Of a DNA stretch of 64,000 bases, positions 62,110 to 64,000 are shown piece by piece. The stretch's first letter is position 1, and each line of letters begins with the position of its first letter. The position numbers and the translations under genes are program-made. The notes beneath the pieces were generated by a model, which had not been told where the DNA came from, ran no database searches, and worked only from the letters and a program-made list of their open reading frames with translations. The stretch comes from Bacillota bacterium (GTDB lineage Bacteria; Bacillota; Sulfobacillia; Sulfobacillales; Sulfobacillaceae), in assembly GCA_023511625.1 (NCBI GenBank), contig JAIMBD010000001.1, positions 1-64,000 of the forward strand, read 5' to 3'.

Positions 62110-63120
62110 TCACCGCAACACGTGGCGAAAGGTGTCCTCCGGCCGCGGATCAGGGGCCGCCAATGCAGCCTCGACTACGCGGTCGACAGCCGTCGACTGC
62201 TCGCGGTCGAGCGCCTCTAACCCCTGCCGGTCGATCGCCCCGCGCTCGAGCGCCCGCCGCGCCAACAGCACGATGGGATCGCTCTCGGTGGTCCATTCCC
62301 GCACCACCTCAGGGGCCGAAGCAGGGTCGAACACCCACCCGATCTGGAACCGTCCCCCCGTCAGCTGCGGCCACACCCCGTAACTGCCGGGCCAACGCGA
62401 GGTGCGCGCCTCGATGAAGAAGGGCCCTTCCCCACGGTGCAGCCGCTCCATCAGTTGGCGCACCAAGTCGTGGACCGCGTCGTAATCGGTCCCGTCTACG
62501 GCATGGCTCTCGATGCCAAACGGGCGCACCACCTCGGTCAAGGCCGGGGCTGCGTGCGTCGACGAGGGATACTGGCCCATGGCGCGATAGCGGGCCGGCA
62601 CGCTGTTGTTCTCGCACAGGTAGAGCACCGGCAACTTCCAGAGCGCAGAGAGGTTCATGGTCTCGTAAAAGGCGCCTTCTTCCACTGCGCCGTCGCCGAA
62701 CCAGCACACCACCACCTGTCCGGTCCCCCGCCGTTTGGCGGCCAAGGCCGTGCCCGCCGCCTGGGGAATGTTCCCGGCCACCAAGGCCGAGGTTACCGGG
62801 ACGTTGCCCTCGGGCCAGGCAGCATGATAGCTGCCGCCGCGTCCGCCCACGAGCCCGTTGGCCTTGCCCAGGATCTCGGCCATGAGGGCCACGGGATCGG
62901 CGCCGCGGGCCAAGAGGTGGCCGTGGTTGCGATGGGTGGTGTACATGTAATCGTCGCGCGGCACCGCATCCATGGCCCCAAGCGCCGTCGCCTCCTGGCC
63001 GTTGTACACGTGGTAGTGCCCTTCGAATTGTTCTTGCTCAAAGAGCTCGATCACCCGTTCTTCAAACCGCCGCATGAACAACATGCGGCCCAAAAGCTCG
63101 TGCACCCGCTCCACGATCAT
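62110..63120 (-). CDS. 2-oxoacid dehydrogenase E1 component, alpha subunit
   Basis: The 336-residue thiamine-diphosphate subunit has EGHYHVYNGQEATALGAMDA, THRNHGHLLARG, GRGGSYH and the ThDP motif GDGAVEEGAFYETMN ending in CENNSVPA. It most resembles AcoA/PdhA-type E1 alpha chains. ATG 63120 follows AAGGGGGA; the frame is open further upstream without a ribosome site. It is the first gene of the E1 alpha-beta pair. Confidence 0.9.
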   Translation of the reverse strand: MIVERVHELLGRMLFMRRFEERVIELFEQEQFEGHYHVYNGQEATALGAMDAVPRDDYMYTTHRNHGHLLARGADPVALMAEILGKANGLVGGRGGSYHAAWPEGNVPVTSALVAGNIPQAAGTALAAKRRGTGQVVVCWFGDGAVEEGAFYETMNLSALWKLPVLYLCENNSVPARYRAMGQYPSSTHAAPALTEVVRPFGIESHAVDGTDYDAVHDLVRQLMERLHRGEGPFFIEARTSRWPGSYGVWPQLTGGRFQIGWVFDPASAPEVVREWTTESDPIVLLARRALERGAIDRQGLEALDREQSTAVDRVVEAALAAPDPRPEDTFRHVLR

Positions 63121-63169
63121 TCCCCCTTCGTATGCCCTGAACGTTAAAGGCGCCGCGGCTCCGAGGCCC

Positions 63170-63913
63170 CTACCCCCGGCTGCGTGGCGTCCACGAAAGG
63201 ATGGCAGACCGGCGATGGTGCGGCCCTCCGTGGGCGTGCGCCAACAGCGCCTGCTCCAGTTCCGCCGCCTCGGGAGCGTTCGGCGGCACACCCAGCCGGG
63301 CCAACCACCTGCGCACCCCGTCTGGGTCCTCCCACGGCGGGCGGTGGTCTTCTTCCACGATCTCGATTTCCGGCTCTACGCCGGCCGCCCGGATGTGGGG
63401 CACCAGCTCCGCATACTGCGGCGGCGGCACGAGAGGCCGTCCCGTCCAGCGCGCCACCACCTCGGGGATCTGGATCGGGTCCACGTGCAGCGCCATGACC
63501 ACCCTGCGCGTTGCCAGGCGATCCAACGCCGCCACGAAGCCCACCGGGTCCTCGGCCAACTGCAGCACGTATCCGGCCAGGGCCACCTCCACCGGCGGGA
63601 CGTCTACCGAGGGCCAAGACCCCGGCACCACCACCACCTGGTCCTCGACACCGGCCTCGCCAAGATGCTGGCGCAACCGTTCCAGCATCTCCTCCGAGGG
63701 TTCCACGGCCCACACCCGACATCCCGCCCGCGCCAGGGGCACGGCAAACCGGCCCACTCCGGCCCCGATGTCGGCCACCGTCCGCTCCGGCCCAAGGTGC
63801 TCCAACACCCGTTGAAAGACCGGCGAATGCTGGGCCTCGCCCCGCCGATAGGCCGCGGTCAGCCCCTCGGCCATCCAGCCCGTGCGCCGGGCGTCGGGAT
63901 CGCGATCGGACAT
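63170..63913 (-). CDS. SAM-dependent class I methyltransferase
   Basis: The 247-residue protein has the SAM-binding motif VADIGAGVGRFAVPLARAG followed by the acidic VWAVEPSEEML, typical of small-molecule methyltransferases. The substrate is unknown. ATG 63913 follows TTGAGGAGGG. A 20-bp perfect dyad lies directly upstream of the ribosome site. It ends 49 bp before the E1 alpha start and may share its transcript. Confidence 0.82.
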   Translation of the reverse strand: MSDRDPDARRTGWMAEGLTAAYRRGEAQHSPVFQRVLEHLGPERTVADIGAGVGRFAVPLARAGCRVWAVEPSEEMLERLRQHLGEAGVEDQVVVVPGSWPSVDVPPVEVALAGYVLQLAEDPVGFVAALDRLATRRVVMALHVDPIQIPEVVARWTGRPLVPPPQYAELVPHIRAAGVEPEIEIVEEDHRPPWEDPDGVRRWLARLGVPPNAPEAAELEQALLAHAHGGPHHRRSAILSWTPRSRG

Positions 63914-63932
63914 CGGCAATTCCCTCCTCAAG

Positions 63933-63952
63933 CAAGACCGTATCCGGTCTTG
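63933..63952 (-). promoter_or_regulatory. Perfect dyad upstream of the methyltransferase gene
   Basis: CAAGACCG-GATA-CGGTCTTG on the coding strand, 8-bp arms with a 4-bp centre, ends 6 bp from the GAGGAGG site. It may be a repressor operator or an RNA hairpin that masks translation. Confidence 0.5.
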
Positions 63953-64000
63953 TCTGGATTTTCACACTTCCCAGCGGTCCCGGCAAGAGGCCATCGGCAG

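Overview
The window is GC-rich, densely coded bacterial chromosome. Several landmarks point to the Bacillota: an rpoE (delta subunit)-pyrG pair, the block dnaX-ybaB-recR-bofA with the SRP RNA and tadA directly upstream, a c-di-AMP (ydaO/yuaA-type) riboswitch, and an HtpX/PspA/PspAA/PspAB envelope-stress set. The high G+C, the frequent GTG and TTG starts, the split transketolase, many MFS carriers and a cytochrome oxidase subunit suggest a deep-branching, aerobic, possibly thermophilic or acidophilic lineage (Sulfobacillus / Thermaerobacter / Symbiobacterium grade). The genus cannot be fixed from sequence alone. bofA implies sporulation ancestry. No insertion sequence, prophage or CRISPR array was seen.

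Layout. 1-0.8 kb: 5' part of a 16S rRNA gene and its promoter, reading out of the left edge. 0.8-3.1 kb: proline/glutamate-semialdehyde dehydrogenase, a thioesterase and tRNA-Gln/tRNA-Glu. 3.3-11.9 kb: a catabolic cluster (MFS carrier, two SDRs, a zinc alcohol dehydrogenase, split transketolase, ketopantoate-reductase-like enzyme, amidohydrolase). 12-14.7 kb: htpX-pspAB facing pspA-pspAA. 14.8-23.3 kb: housekeeping (pyrG, rpoE, riboswitch-controlled NlpC/P60 hydrolase, RlmI-like methyltransferase, gltX, acsA). 23.7-30 kb: bofA-recR-ybaB-dnaX-ffs-tRNA-Ser x2-tadA-tRNA-Arg, with two accessory genes inserted between bofA and recR. 30-41.9 kb: accessory genes (divergent Nramp transporter, flavin reductase, three MFS carriers, type 2 IPP isomerase, CoA-transferase, GH76 glycosidase). 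42-45.3 kb: cysC-sat-sulfotransferase, a PAPS supply and sulfation operon. 45.3-57.7 kb: two PHS-type phosphate carriers, each behind 11-bp-periodic TTAACC repeats that look like Pho boxes, intermixed with an ArsP-like permease, ArsB, a DUF156-independent flavoprotein without redox cysteines, a gentisate-dioxygenase-like cupin and an orphan binding protein. 57.9-61.1 kb: ctaD, then DUF302, a glutaredoxin with an in-frame UGA, and a CsoR-like repressor. 61-64 kb: E1 alpha/beta 2-oxoacid dehydrogenase and a methyltransferase.

The most notable observation is at 60.36-60.60 kb. A complete, well-translated glutaredoxin gene is interrupted only by TGA, and this falls exactly at the first cysteine of its CPHC active site (T-P-T-U-P-H-C), so it reads as a selenoprotein. 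It lies between a DUF302 gene and a CsoR/DUF156 repressor gene. The promoter regions of both flanking transcription units carry the same 16-bp dyad ATACC-N6-GGTAT, and upstream of DUF302 this dyad sits exactly between a -35 and a -10 element. The three genes therefore look like one self-regulated thiol/selenol redox-stress module. The regulator lacks the usual copper ligands, so its inducer is open.
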